A stretch of 64,000 nt of DNA from Dactylorhiza incarnata (GCA_033032865.1 JAWHQI010000619.1:124001-188000); one strand, 5' to 3'; shown: positions 1-11,698, numbered from the stretch's first letter. Notes: generated by a model not told the origin, from the letters alone. Program-made: numbers and translations.

Positions 1-765
1 CATAGTGGTGGCACTTTCCTTCTTTCGCCATACCTTTCCTTTTCAGTGAAGAAGACTTGGGATCAAGATGAGACTTAGATCCAATCTTCGTCTTCTTTGA
101 TCCCCTGGCCTTGCCCTTGCCCTTATGCACCATCAGTACAGGGCTGGCAGGCTTGGCCTTCTTCATATTGTTCTCGGTAGTTCTCAACATGCCAAGGAGC
201 TCGGGTAGTGTCTTTTCTATTTCATTCATTTATAGTTCAAGACGAACTGCTCATAACTGTCTGACAACGATTGCAGGATCAGATCTGTGCCCAACAATTG
301 GCCCGAGGGAAAACCCAGTTTTTCAAGGTTCTCTATATACCCAATAATTTTGAGTACGTGAGTCCCTACTGAGTCTCGAGCTCCCATTTTGCACTGAAAT
401 AATGCCTTGGATATGTCAAACCTCTCTTGCCTGTCTTGCCCCTCGAACATTTTCTTGAGGTACTCGATTATCTCATAACCACACATGCTCTCGTGTTGCT
501 TCTGAAGCTCAGAGGACATGGTAGCAAGCATGAGGCATTCCGCATCCAAGGTATCATCCTGATACTTCTTATAAGCATCTCTATCTGCTCGCAGAGCATT
601 TCTGGTTGGCTCTGTGGGGGCTTCCCCTTCCAAGACATAGAGCTTGCGCTCTTGCCTGAGAACAATTCTCAGGTTCCTATTCCAGTCAAGGAAGTTCATC
701 CCATTGAGCTTGTACTTCTCAAGGATGGCTCTCAGGGACAACGTGGAGTGAGATGTATTTGCCAT
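1..765 (-). pseudogene. gag: Ty1/copia gag, partial and frameshifted
   Basis: This is the capsid protein of a Ty1/copia element, which in intact copies packages element RNA in cytoplasmic particles. I start it at the ATG at 763-765 (MANTSHS...) rather than the in-frame ATG at 789, because copia gags typically begin close to such a motif. The copia gag core is readable: NGMNFLDWNRNLRIVL, then EGEAPTEPT and LMLATMSSELQKQHE. A one-base deletion near 229-231 breaks the frame just after FVLNY. The downstream frame is still recognisable as gag (LPELLGMLRTTE, then a Lys-rich linker). At the window edge the zinc knuckle opens CHHY instead of CHHC, so the second zinc-binding Cys is lost. Pol would follow off the left edge. 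The family call is firm and the copy is not functional. Confidence 0.88.
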
Positions 766-1902
766 GGAAATTCTACAATAAATTTGCAATAGATTTTTCA
801 GTACTAAATTTAAAATACATTTTACTTTTAAGGACTTCTATTAAAAGGGCACCCACTATTTTAATCAAATCGATAACCCTTAATATCGATTAGGAGAGTT
901 TATGTGAGCTAATCTCTTAGTGGACAAGATCCTTATTTCACCAACACAACGTGTCCGCTTTGGCGTTCCTCTCATAATGCGGTTATTTAGGTAGACAACA
1001 CTTGCCAATTGCATCATTATGCAACTCTTGTATGGTTGGTGAATAACTCTTTATTCGCATCCATCATATGGTGCATGCCCACCTTATGCCTCTAGGCACT
1101 CAACCTTTGAGGTCACCTAGTTAAGTTTGACCCGATGTTGACAGTGGGATATCACAATTATCCGCTGGCACCCTTACCAAGATAGATTAATGCACCTTGC
1201 TTTAGCAAGCCCACACTTCATCGATCGAGGCAGGAAGAGTGTCATCCATCGGAAGGCATCCGATTACTTAATATTGGATAAGGGATTTTATTACAAGCGA
1301 TTAACATTTTAATCAAGATTAACATTTAATCAATGTGCACATTTACAAAATAAAATACAACATTGACATTCCAGATACATCCCAAATGTGCACAAAAGAA
1401 TCTATCAACACTTTGACAAAATGGCTAAATCTGAGCATTTAGAACACTTCTAAATATCCAGATTTACATGCATTGGACACATGAACAACAACTCCACTTG
1501 TGCAGTAGACAAGCTCGTCTCTCAAAGTCAGATTCAAAATCCAAGACATTTGGTTTCACAGACCATTTTAAGGGACGGTTACTGCAAAGGAGAAACAATC
1601 TCTGAAATAGGAAAAACGCAACGCAATCCCAGTAATTCCTGGCGGGGTTCCAAGGGGCCACGACCCTGGCGGGGTCTTAGGGGAGGAGCCCTTAATGGGG
1701 TCCAAGGGGCAGCGCCCTTGCGGGGTGCGGGGTCAAGGGGCAGAGCCCGTGCGGGGTGCGGGGCAGAGCCCCGTCCAATTTTTTTTGAAATTCCACCACC
1801 AGAAACCACACAAAATCACATCAAATGTGATGTTCCAAGAAGAAATCAGGGCATTTAGAACACTTCTAAAAATCTCGATTTACACGCACTTGATCGCAAA
1901 CC
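766..1902 (-). other. copia leader between primer site and gag (non-coding)
   Basis: About 1.1 kb of untranslated leader, with no reading frame that looks like protein. It contains the GC-rich module listed separately, and the phrase 'catttagaacacttctaaa' with a following 'atttacacgcac/atttacatgcat' segment occurs on both sides of that module (near 1436 and 1851). I recognise no promoter or structural RNA here. Confidence 0.55.
1637..1778. repeat. G-run module in copia leader
   Basis: A 140-bp patch of repeated GGGG runs separated by short spacers (GGCGGGGTTCCAAGGGG, GGGGTCTTAGGGG, GGGGTGCGGGGTCAAGGGG), alternating with AGAGCCC/AGCGCCC complements. It can form GC-rich hairpins or, on the plus strand, G-quadruplexes. 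The base composition is unlike the AT-rich surroundings. Overlapping reading frames here are low-complexity products of the repeat. Confidence 0.6.
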
Positions 1903-1916
1903 TACCTATGATACCA
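1903..1916 (-). promoter_or_regulatory. Primer-binding site (initiator Met tRNA)
   Basis: On the minus strand TGGTATCATAGG lies one base inside the LTR end. The first eight bases match the complement of the initiator-Met tRNA 3' end used by plant copia elements (usually TGGTATCAGAGC); the distal bases diverge. Confidence 0.75.
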
Positions 1917-1917
1917 C

Positions 1918-2946
1918 TGTAGGGTTTTCTATACCCTGAGGGTAATGACATATCGTATATGCGCAGCGGAAATAATAACAAGAACAACCCAAAGAGTTAA
2001 GGATCTTGCGTTTTTCATGAATCAAGAAATGAGGAAATCGAAATGCGATGCACCATTACGGGATTGAGTCAACCCTCAACCAAGATGCTCCAAGAAGAAA
2101 TCTTGAGTTCCAAGAACCAAAATCGATCGGTCCCTCTACAGCGATCCACACAAGCGAAGGAGAACCTCAATACCTTGTCGAACAAGGAATTTGTCGAAGA
2201 AGGATAGCTCTCAGCGTCCCCACGGACTTCTAGATCCGAGGCAGGGGAGGCGGCGACTGTCGGCGGTGAAGATATGAGTCGGCGGAATAGGAGAGAAGCC
2301 CTAGCGGAACTCTTCCGGCGCTGCTTTCACAAATCGCGAAAAAGGATCGGGTCACACTAAACCTAAAATAATGTATTGTTATATACCAAAGGCGTAAAAC
2401 AGTATATCCGTAGACCCACAAAAATAGAACAGTTCTGTCGAGATTTATACGTTTAACCGAATTTGGTTATACACAATAACCGATTCGATTATACACTATA
2501 ACTGAATCGATTATATGCTTTAGCCGATTCGACAATGTGAATTCGGCTATATAAATTCGTCTAAACCCTTTAGCCGAATTTGTCACTTATTCTACTAAAC
2601 ACTTTATCCGAATTTGATTTAGCCGAATTCGTCTAAACCCTTTAGCCGAATTCGTCTAAACCCTTTAGCCGAATTCGAAACAGTTCGGTTAATCACTTTA
2701 GCCGAATTTGTCTAGTATAAATCCATTTGTTTAAACCCTTTAAACGATTTCCCATTGAGACATTCTCAACATAATTCCAAATAGTCACAGGATTGGTCCT
2801 CCACTCATATCCAATATGAGCAAGGGCAACTCAATCCTTTCTCCAATTTCTCCAAGCACTTTTATGTGCGACCCTGTAGGCTCATATTGTGTTGGCAGTA
2901 AGACTAACTGCTTGATTGCTTTGAGATCACCTAGGAAACTCCAACA
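1918..2946 (-). repeat. copia LTR (5' LTR of left element)
   Basis: 1029 bp, with TGTTGGAGTTTCC at the minus-strand start (2946) and AACCCTACA at the end (1918). A primer site follows it on the left and a polypurine tract precedes it on the right. It contains a short tandem array at 2521-2715. The partner LTR is off-window, so its age cannot be estimated. Confidence 0.82.
2521..2715. repeat. 23-bp tandem repeat in copia LTR
   Basis: Repeats of TTTAGCCGAATTCGTCTAAA plus CCC, perfect for over two copies around 2622-2680 and degenerate on both sides. Variants reach from about 2455 (ACCGAATTTGG, CGATTCGATTATA). Each unit contains TAAACCCT, which resembles one plant telomere unit, but the period is 23 bp. 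Confidence 0.8.
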
Positions 2947-2963
2947 TTTCCCCCTCCTTCTCC
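2947..2963 (-). promoter_or_regulatory. Polypurine tract abutting the copia LTR
   Basis: The minus strand reads GGAGAAGGAGGGGGAAA directly before the TGTTGG LTR start. A polypurine tract normally precedes a 3' LTR, yet this LTR is followed by a primer site as a 5' LTR would be. Confidence 0.65.
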
Positions 2964-3315
2964 AGCTTGAGCAAGTGTGGGCCTAGTACATTTTTGGTTC
3001 AAACACAACACGCGACCTTCAGATCGGAGTGGTTGATGAACAACAATTGCGATGAAGATATGAGATTTTGCCTAGAATGACACCCAAATTTAAAACAACG
3101 ATAACTTTTGTTATGCATGTACGTTTTCATCCCACAATAGCTTTTTGAAAGCGACTTAGATCTCTCCATCCAATGGCAAACCGATTTACCCATATGAGTT
3201 TATTTAGCGCCCTTAGATTACTCAAATTCAACTTCGTTTAGATGTTATCACAGTTTTTCTCTTTTGACAATTTAGGCAATTATTGTTTTTGAATAATCGG
3301 TGAATAGTAGTCACA
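2964..3315. other. Non-coding stretch holding a satellite-like module
   Basis: No gene. The stretch at 3075-3210 resembles one monomer of the large satellite (next entry). The rest is AT-rich spacer up to the gag-like start at 3316. Confidence 0.6.
3075..3210 (+). repeat. Single diverged copy of the satellite monomer core
   Basis: Collinear blocks match the satellite in order and spacing: GAATGACACCCAAATTTAAAAC, then GATAACTTTTG, CCCACAATA, CATCCAATGG, ATTTACCCAT and AGTTTATTTAG. The satellite equivalents are AAATGACACCTAAACTTCAAAC, CATAACTTTTG, CCCACAATA, CATCCAATGG, TTTTACCCAT and AGTTCATTTAG. It stands alone, about 20 kb from the array, outside any tandem context. Confidence 0.7.
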
Positions 3316-4863
3316 ATGGAGATGCCAGAGGTTAAAGATAATTCAAATTGTAAACTTACTCTAGAAGCTCTTGAGATTCGCATTGAGTTTCATCTAGAGC
3401 AATTTTTCCAAGAGTCTGCTCAGCAGCTGGAGCAGTCTCGCCAAGAGCTAGAGCAGACTTGTTAGCAATTGGATGTGATTAACCAAACTATAATAGCTAT
3501 CACTCAGCAGCTTCCTCCTCAAGTCGTAGCTCTTTTTCCACCTCAAGCTCCTATTGAGGAGGCTCTTCTTCCTCCTCGAGTCACGAATATTTTTCCTCCT
3601 CGAGTCGCAACTCCTCTTCCTCCTCGAGTCACGGATCCTTTTTCGCCTCAAGTCGTAGCTCCTCTTCCTCCTACAAGATTTGCACATCCAGTTGCTCCTC
3701 TGCCATATCAAGCTGAGGAAATTGCAGCTACTCGCCATGAATACTTCAGATCATTTGCCCAGAAATCCAACAAACGTGCCAAAATTTTAGTAGGATTGTA
3801 CTTATTTTCCGGCCCCTGCTGATGCAACTTATCCTTCGACCCCTTCAGTTATTGCTGAAGTAGAGGAGCCTTATCCCTTTACAGAAAGAATTTTTTGGGA
3901 ACCTGCTCCTAATGTGTTTAGAGAACCCGGCCTGCCAACCATCTCAGGGGGAGAAGATCCAGTGTCCCACATTCATGCCTTTGAGTCAGTTGTTGCGTTA
4001 AGAACGATATCGGATAGCATCAAGTGCAAGCTTCTTGTCATGAACTTTGGCGGTCAAGCTAGAGAATTGTTCTATAATTTGCCACCTCAATAAATTACTT
4101 GCGTTATGGATCTCCGAAGAGAACTTCTCTTAAGGTTTGCTACCTCAAAGAAGCGAAAGAGATGCCCAGCAGCTCTCTTTCAAATCAAGCAAGGAGTTAA
4201 TGAAACTCTCGCTCACTTCGTCGATATATTCCAAAGAGAACTTCTTGTTGTTGATAATGTTGATCAAGACCTGTATAAAATTTCCTTCATCCACAGACTC
4301 CAAGAAGGCCCTCTCAAATTTGAAGTTAGCATAAATGAGCCCATGTCTTATGGGCATCTCATCGAAATAGAAAATCAGTTTATTGAAGGTGAGGCGATGA
4401 ATCCCAACTATATGTATTCTCAAACTGGAAGACTCAACAACATCGGTGGAATTTATATCACCATCACTCATCTTCATCACAAAGCCCTCCGCAAGTTAAG
4501 CAGTTCAAATCTTATTCTCTTCTTCAAAATATGTCTACACAACCTCAACAGAATATGCCATCTTCATATTTGGAAGTCTGTCCCATCAAGTTTTATGATC
4601 CTAGAACACTTGAATATGAAAATTACTCAGAAGGATCCGTTCAGCTAAATCTCCCATTGGAAAAGGTTTTTCTAATTATTCAAAATATGTCAGAGTTTAG
4701 AAGACCTCGTCCAATAAAGTTTAAAGTTGAAAATCGCAATCAAGAACTCTTCTGCATATATCATTCAGATATTGGTCATGATACAGAAGATAGTCGTGCT
4801 CTCCAATAATTGGTAGACCAATTATTAAAGGCAGGAAAATTACAAGACTATGTTGCTCGATAA
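3316..4863 (+). pseudogene. gag: Ty3/gypsy (Tat-type) gag, decayed
   Basis: The capsid gene of a gypsy element starts at the ATG at 3316 with a Gln-rich coiled stretch (LEQFFQESAQQLEQSRQELEQ). A TAG at 3463-3465 interrupts it, and a Pro-rich linker follows. After a frame change near 3818 the retrotransposon gag domain is readable: FWEPAPNVF...ISGGEDPVSHIHAFE, TAA at 4091-4093, then RRELLLRFATSKK and FQIKQGVNETLAHFVDIFQREL. The last segment has a variant zinc knuckle, CIYHSDIGHDTEDS. In the Tat group this motif normally ends in Cys, so the last ligand is lost. At least two stops and two frame changes are present. No protease or reverse transcriptase follows, so about 4 kb of pol was deleted or never lay here. 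Confidence 0.78.
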
Positions 4864-5719
4864 TATGATGATGATGATTTTTCCATCCTCCACCACAGAC
4901 ATTTATCCAATTGCGTCTAAAGCTTTTTTCATTACTTTACTTTTTGTTGGATGTTTCTAAAAATACTTGGATATAAAGGGTGGAAGTACCACCTCTGCTG
5001 TTTGATATGAAGGGTGGAAATACCACCTCTGATTATTTCTTCTCTGGGTCGTAAAACAATTAAGTACACATCTCTCTAGAAGCATAACGCAGATGTGTAG
5101 TAGTAGTAGCCCAACCTCTTTTTTGGTGATGATTGTCATTAATAATCGTGACTACTTGTCGAGTTAATCAATTTGCTTCGCTTAAACCTAGATGATTCCA
5201 TTTAATGATGGATTGGTTGCGGTCAATTACTAACAAATGATGTTAGGTTGATGTGATATTACTTGTAGGCAAACATACTAATTTTAGTTTATACACAAAA
5301 GCACTGCCAAATAGCTAGGCAATTATTTGTTCGTCACTAATATTTCAGGTTTCTCAAATCACATACTGAGTTGGGTTTCCTTGGTAACAGCTGACATGAT
5401 ATCGATAGTAACATTATTGGCAAGTCAAAAATTATCTAGTCATATCGACTTCACACTCATTGTTCTCAAGTATATGAATATGAAGATATCATAATATTAG
5501 CCTTCTCCTTCCACAAGCATGGGTGATGCCTCATCTCTTCACATAGAGATATTATTTCATCAACACCAAAGCAGGTGATTGTGAATAAGCGTTTGTATCA
5601 CCTCTATAAATGAAATGATCTCTCTTGTACACTTCAAATGTGAATAAAATGAGTATCAACAAGTGGTCTCAGGTACCTGACATATCATTATTTTTTCATA
5701 TATACTTCTTTCTCACATC
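4864..5719. other. Non-coding spacer after the Tat-type gag
   Basis: AT-rich with no recognisable reading frame. Two near-identical copies of AAGGGTGGAAGTACCACCTCTG lie at about 4976-4997 and 5010-5031; each contains the small inverted repeat GGTGG/CCACC. From about 5625 the sequence grades into the ~82-bp tandem array. Confidence 0.5.
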
Positions 5720-6363
5720 TTTTGTAGAGATATACAGGTGTTTGCGAGTCCACTTCACATATTCGCGTATTATATGTTTCAAATACATGTTTCTCATATC
5801 TTTTGCCGAGATATACAGGTGTTTGCGAGTCCTCTTTAGGTACTCGCATATTCTATTTTTCAAATACCTGTTCTCATATCATTTGCAGATTGTAACAGGT
5901 GTTCGCGAGTTCTACTTCAGGTAATCGCGTATTATGTTTCTTTTATACCTGCTTTGACATATCTTTTGTAGATAGTAAGCAGATGCTCGCGAGTTCTCTT
6001 CAGGTACTTGCGTATTATGACCTACTTTGATTATTCTTTTGCTGAGATAAGCAGGTGCTCGCGAGTTCTCTTCAGGTACTCGCGTATTATGTTTCTTTTA
6101 TACAAGCTTTGACATATCTTTTGCAGATAGAGAGCAGGTGCCGCGAGTTCTCTTTAGGTACTCACGTATTATGTTTCTTTTATACCTGTTTTAACTATTC
6201 TCTTGCAGAGGTAAGCAGGTGCTCGCAAGTTCTGTTCAGGTACTCGCGAATTATGTTTCTTTTATAACTGTCTTGACTACTCTTTTGCAGAGATAAGCAG
6301 GTGCTTGCGAGTTCCCTTTAGGAACTCCTGTAATGTTTTTCTTTTTATACCTGCTCTGACCAC
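5720..6363. repeat. ~82-bp tandem repeat, 8 copies
   Basis: Units begin at about 5720, 5801, 5881, 5964, 6037, 6119, 6201 and 6283 (spacing 73-83 bp). Each carries TTTTGCAGAGATAAGCAGGTG, GCGAGTTCTCTTCAGGTACT and CGCGTATTATGTTTCTTTTA or close variants. The phrase TTTTGCAG looks like a splice acceptor repeated in every unit. Similarity rises from left to right. The array is cut by an LTR element at 6364, and a further degenerate unit follows that insertion at 14168. Such arrays are known from the 3' regions of Tat elements, which fits the Tat-type gag upstream. Confidence 0.85.
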
Positions 6364-8409
6364 TGATGGGTATAAAATTAAATTCCTGCGGAGCCTGGGT
6401 TCGGTTAGATTCCGGCCGGCATTTTCGCGGAGTCCGGCGAGTACTCATACTTTGAGGAACTAAACCGTTATCCCACCTATCGAGGTGATGGAAGTAACGG
6501 TCGCTCCCGCTTTCGGAATATTGGGGGTAAACCCGCGGCGATGGGGCCGAAATTCTTTTTTTGGTTAATTAATTTTATAAAAAGGACTCACGCAGAGTTT
6601 TTGAATGTAATTTATCCAACTTATCATGCGGTAAAGGTAAGTGAACCTATCGTTGTATAGTACAGGATATAAATTTTTTTTGAAAATGATATCGCGGTCA
6701 TATTTATCCGAGGCTGTGTTGATTATTTCTACTTTGAGGACGCGTCATTATCTTATTGATAAAAAAGATGAGTGATTGCAATAATTAAAAAGCAGAAAAT
6801 ACGATAATTGCGGGCTTGGTGTGCGTTTAGCAAAAACCAAGAAAAGCGATAAAAAGGCAGAAAATCTAAGTAATGAAAGCAAAAAATAATGCAAAAAAAT
6901 CTAAGCTATGAAAGCGATAAAGAATGCAGAAAATCTAGCTAAGAAAGCGGTAATAATGCGGAAAATCTAGCTACAAAAGCGATAAAGAATGCAGAAAATC
7001 TAAGTTATGAAAGCAGAAAGTAAAGCAGAAAATCTAGCTATGAAAGCGGTAAAACTAATTATGAAAGAGATAAAATCTAGAAAGCTTTAAAATTAATCTC
7101 ACACACACACACACAACAAAAATTAAGAAAAGAAGAACAAAAAGAACAATATTATGAAGAAAAATTTATCTATTTCATTAAACAGAAATAAATATTACAA
7201 ACTATAAAGAGACAGAGGGAAACAAAGAGAAAGAAACAAAAGTGGAACACAAATCCCAAAATTAATCAGAAAATGTGAACCCTTGCACCATCAGCCAACA
7301 CCCTTTATTTATAGGAAAAAAGGGCTGCATTTAGCAAAAGAGAAAGAAGAAAGAAAAATAGCAGCTGGCTGTTGACCGAGAGGCAGACAAATTTGACTTG
7401 AGCTGGGGTGCGGATAGAAGCTAGCTTTGGAGAGAGAGCTGGCAGGACAGCTTGCTGGAAGGAGAGCTGGCGGGATGGGAGCGATTTCATCGAACGCAGG
7501 GAAGAGTTCGTCGAACAAAGAGCTCCGTTCGTCGAACTGGTGTGGCTGAGAGAAATTCATCGAACACAGTGGAGAGTTCGTCGAACTGGGTAGCTTTCGT
7601 CGAACGCAGCAGAAGGGAGTTCGTCGAGCTCCTGCAGAAATATATGTTTATATATCAAATATATAATAGTTATATATAATATTTAATAAATCACAGATCG
7701 TCGAACGCCTGGCGCCGTTTGTCGAACGCAGGGCGCTGAGCGTTCGTCGAATGCCTGACGCTGAGTGTTCGTCGAACGCAGAGCGCTGGGCGTTCGTCGA
7801 ACGCAGAGCACTGAGCGTTCGATGAATCTCTAGCAGATTTACATATATTTATTTATTTTATTATTTATTTTTATTATTATGTTTTTTAATTTAATTTTCT
7901 TTTAATTTACATAATTATTTATATGATTATATTTAATATATATACTCTGTTATTATTTATTATATATATATATATTATTTTATATACTATTATTATTTTA
8001 CATTATTTATATATATATATACATATTTGTATCATTATATTTTTACATCATATTTACATATAAATATATCAATATTTATTATACTTATTATATTTACATA
8101 TATATTTATTTTTATTTAGGGTTTTATTTATTCAAAGTATTATATGTACATAAAATAAATAATTTGTTTCAAAAATTTATAATTAAATAAATATATTTAG
8201 AAGAGATATTTTTGCATACTTTTCTAATTTGTTTCATACTTAAATAGCTTCCTCTTTAAAAAAAACTTCCTCTTTACATAAAGGAGTATATTTATACAAA
8301 ATAGATAAAACAAGTCATTTTGCTAAATATTATACATAAAATATGTATAATATTACCTAAAACAATGTTTAAAAACTATATTAAAATACATGTATTATAC
8401 TATTCATCA
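6364..8409 (-). repeat. Athila-like element 3' LTR
   Basis: 2046 bp. Its left part is GC-rich (GCGGAGCCTGGGTTCGG...), followed by A-rich repeats with GAAAATCTAGCTA(T/C)GAAAGCGATAAA units (about 6790-7080), a CA microsatellite at 7091-7104, the TTCGTCGAAC repeat zone (7485-7830) and an AT-rich tail. It pairs with 12065-14162. Confidence 0.9.
7485..7832. repeat. TTCGTCGAAC repeat zone, ~25-bp tandem units
   Basis: The self-complementary core TTCGTCGAA recurs many times. From about 7697 it forms ~25-bp tandem units of TTCGTCGAACGCAGAGCGCT plus GAGCG. A matching zone lies in the other LTR at 13244-13590, with a slightly different unit composition. Confidence 0.8.
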
Positions 8410-9886
8410 AATACCCCCATACTTAAGCTTTTGCTATTCTAGAGCAAAAGTAAGAGATATATACTTAAGATTAACATAAAATTCTATTTCTAGGCTAGCA
8501 TTTAATTTAACCAAAAAAAGAAAGACCAAAATAAAAATCTGAAGTATAAAGTGTTAAGTCCTAAGTTATGTAAATAATTTAAGTAGAGAGAATGTTTTTG
8601 CTAAAAGACTTCTTGGTTTTTCAAATAGAAAATAAATTTGCAATTGTTAGTAAATATGATTAGACTAAAAATTACAAGAACCTAAGCTTTTAAGAATTTT
8701 AAAGGAAATAATACAAGTTACTAAATATGCTCTCAATTATTTTTTTAAATTAAATCTAAATACGAGAAATTGGCTAAGGGGGAAGGGTATTAGAGTATTG
8801 GCCAAAAGAAAGAAGAGCTCTTGAATTAGGGGTGATGAATTTTATCCTCTCACCCCTATTGATTTTTATTTCTTGGAGCCCACCGTATTTTACGGGGGTT
8901 AAAGTTTTCAATTTCAATAACCCAATGCTTATGTTTACGGAACGAAGTCTTATCCCATTGACATAAGATCTTTTTCTTTAATTAATTGGGTGCCTATGTT
9001 TACAGAATGAAATCTTATTCCCATTGACATAAGATTTCTTTTTTTAAATTGGATCTTTGCCTCTTCTATTACTATTTTTTTCGTGGCTACTCGAAATTGG
9101 GTTTCATAAAAGGAGTGGGGGTTTTCAAGAAAATCTAAATTTAAAGAAAAGATTTAGAGAGCATGTTAAGTAATTTGAGTATTCCTAAGTTTCGAAAGGC
9201 CTTAAGGTGGACATAATTGAAGTCTAAAATTATTTTTTTTTCTAACATATTACAAATGTCTCTATTTTAGATTAAACTAGAAGTAGTGCGAAAATAAATT
9301 ATCTATTTAAATTGAAAACACAAAATGATCTTTAAAACTTAACCTCAGACATTTACATTTATCTAACTTGGAAAAATAAATGCGTAGCGAAATAAAAGTT
9401 ATGAAAATCAAATAAATAATCTCGAAACTAAATGCTATAAAATAGAAGGCGAAGTGGGGTCTTATATTTTCTTTTGAACAATTTCTTTTTTGGATTTTAT
9501 AATTTTTTTTGTTTTTTCTAAATTTTTGTATTGAAGTAAACTATATTTTTGGGTTTTTAGAGTTTTTTGGGTATTTTCTATGTTATCTAAGATATGAAAC
9601 AAATTATATTTTAATAAATTTTTGGTTTTGGGTTTTTTAGAATTTTTTTTTATTTTTCTAAGTACTTACAAAATTTTGAAGAACAGAAAAAGACGCCCCC
9701 ATACTTAAAACCCAACATTGTCCCCAATGTTGTAATTTAACTATGAAGAAGATGCAAGAAAAAAAATGAGAAAATGCAAGAAACCCTACAAAAATAAAGC
9801 ATATATATAAAAAAGGTAAAAATATTAGATAAATATGGGGGTGTCTCCCACGAGCGCTTTGTTTACCGTCGCATATCTTGACTGAT
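8410..9886 (-). other. Athila-like element, non-coding 3' interior
   Basis: No protein-coding content. Next to the LTR the minus strand reads AAGTATGGGGGTATT, the likely polypurine tract. Blocks near 8415-8450, 8835 and 9700-9730 (CCCCCATACTT...AACATTGTCC) match the interior of the 28061-34225 element, as does GGGGTGTCTCCCACGAGCGCTTTG at 9838-9861. These shared blocks show both elements lost pol but kept the same 3' region. Confidence 0.7.
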
Positions 9887-11698
9887 TTAAAAAATTTTAC
9901 TCGCTCCTAGGTCCGCTAGGGCGTATTTTATTAACAAATTACCGAATAGACACAGGATGGAGAACCTTCCCGGGTCATTCAATTTGGGCGGCAATTTGTT
10001 AAGTAGGACCGCCGAGCATTCCGCAATAAGTGAAACACGCGAAATACCCTCGAGCTTCGTTTCCTTAGAAAGGAGCTTTTTAAGATATTTCGTATATTTC
10101 GGCATCTGAGAGAGAGCCTCGCAGAAGGGGACGTTAATTTGATTTTCTTTTTAATACTTAAAAATTTATAATGTTCGTCCGCCTTCTCTTGATTAATTTT
10201 TTGAGGGGTTAGGAATATGCGGGGTCGAAATGATCGGCGCAATTGGAACATTGAATACAATATATATATATATATAATTATTTATTTATTTTCATTTTTT
10301 TTTTGCTCTTTAATTTAATTGGAGGAGAGGGATAAGGGGTCGGAGTTGAAATATGTATCTTTTGCTCAACCCGCGATGCGGAGACGACCTCCTTGCCGCT
10401 TTAAAGGGTTTAAGCGTGGGCATTTTCATGCGGGTTCGGCTCCGTGTTCCCTGGCAGAGCTCCAAGTTTCCGCTTAGAGACCATTTCCGCAAGTTGTCCA
10501 ACCTGCATTTCCAAATTGTTTAGCGATCCGGTTATATTTCGGATTTTTATTTTGTTGGACGCTACGTATTTTGCGAAAACTTCCTCGAGCGGGGAAGGTA
10601 TTGGAGGAGGAGAAGATTGATTCCCCTGCTGAAGTCCTTGGGGGAACCCTTGCGGATAGCCTTGGGGACCCGCATTTGGGGCACGTTGCGATTATTAGGG
10701 TTGCTCCAGGAGAAGTTAGGGTGGTTCCTCCAACCCGGATTATAGTTATTACTATAAGGGTTGTTATTTGGGTTGAAGGGTCCCCGAACCGGATTGCCGA
10801 GGAAATCCACCGTTTCCTCGATTAAAATATCATTTTTATTATTATTAATATTAATATTATTATTATTATTATTATTATTGGCATTATTATTAGCGGCACT
10901 CGCCCAAGCTGGAGTGGAGGAGGAAGCAGTCATCTCCGCCACTTGCTTACTTAGCCGCTCTACCTGCGAGGCTAAGTGAGAAGTGGCATCCACTTCATAA
11001 AGTCTAGCCAATTTATTAGGACGCGACCTTGGCACATGCCATTGGTATGCGTTCATGGCCATTTCTTTGATCAGAGTTTGAGCGGCCTCCAGGGTTTTGT
11101 TGTTTACGTTCCCCCGGCGGCTGCGTCGATCATCTGTCGCGTTGAGAAATTCAAGCCATTATAGAATGTTTGTACCTGAAGCCAAGGTGGTAGAGCATGA
11201 TGAGGACACCTACGCAAATATTCTATAAAATGCTCCCAAGTTTCGTAAAGAGACTCGGAATTGAATTATATAAAAGATGCGATTTCGGTGCGTAATTTAG
11301 CGGTTTTTGACGGGGGAAATTACTTAGTTAGAAAATATTCTGTCAACTCAGCCCACGTGGTTATGGCCCCTCTCGGAAGAGAAGTTAACCACGATTTAGC
11401 CTTCGTCCGCAAAGAAAAAAGGAAATAAGGGCAAACGAATGACGTCGTCGCTGACGCCATTTATTTTAAAAGTATCGCAAATTTCTAAAAAATTATACAG
11501 GTGAAGGTTTGGGTCCTCATCTGTCAAGCCTTCGAATTGACATGACTGCTGTACCATTTGGATAGTGCTGGGTTTTATTTGAAAATTATTATTAGCAATA
11601 ACGGGGCGAGTGACACTCGACCCAGTATCTTCCAAATTCGGCCTGGCATAGTAGGCCATGGTCCGTTGAGCGGTCGCATTTGGATCGATCTCTGCCAT
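9887..11698 (-). pseudogene. gag: Athila-type gag and protease start, decayed
   Basis: It starts at 11698 (MAEIDPNATAQRTMAYYARP). The Athila gag capsid region follows: IQMVQQSCQFEGLTDEDPNLHL, then NFLEICDTFKINGVSDD. A frameshift near 11415 and stops near 11320 and 11265 interrupt it. The central segment WLTSLPRGAITTWAEL and the RRCPHHALPPWLQ region are readable between them. The Asn-rich linker and PGWRNHPNFSW at 10562-11062 are hallmarks of Athila gags. The last segment (9887-10105) reads LIAECSAVLLNKLPPKLNDPG and ends in ADLGAS, the aspartic-protease active-site motif, immediately followed by a stop. Everything after the protease active site is deleted, so the product could not process itself or copy RNA. 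Confidence 0.85.

Larger units (their letters stand above)
1..2946 (-). mobile_element. Ty1/copia LTR retrotransposon, 5' part (runs off left edge)
   Basis: On the minus strand the order is LTR (2946 to 1918), primer-binding site, ~1.1-kb leader, then gag running off the window at base 1. The LTR begins TGTTGGAG and ends CCCTACA, the TG...CA form usual for copia LTRs, and the primer site starts TGGTATCA (initiator-Met tRNA). Pol and the second LTR lie outside the window. A polypurine tract also abuts the outer edge of this LTR, so the LTR may be shared between two copies (see findings). The gag is broken, so this copy is defective. Confidence 0.85.

Noticed and set aside
1481..1922. Overlapping reading frames in the copia leader
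   Set aside because: They consist of Gly/Arg/Pro runs from the GGGG module on both strands and have no gag or other domain.
2521..2715. Interstitial telomere repeats (TAAACCCT)
   Set aside because: The motif occurs once per 23-bp unit and not as contiguous 7-bp repeats.
7697..7830. CRISPR-like direct repeats (25-bp units)
   Set aside because: Units are contiguous with no unique spacers, occur in both LTRs of a retroelement, and the genome is a plant's.
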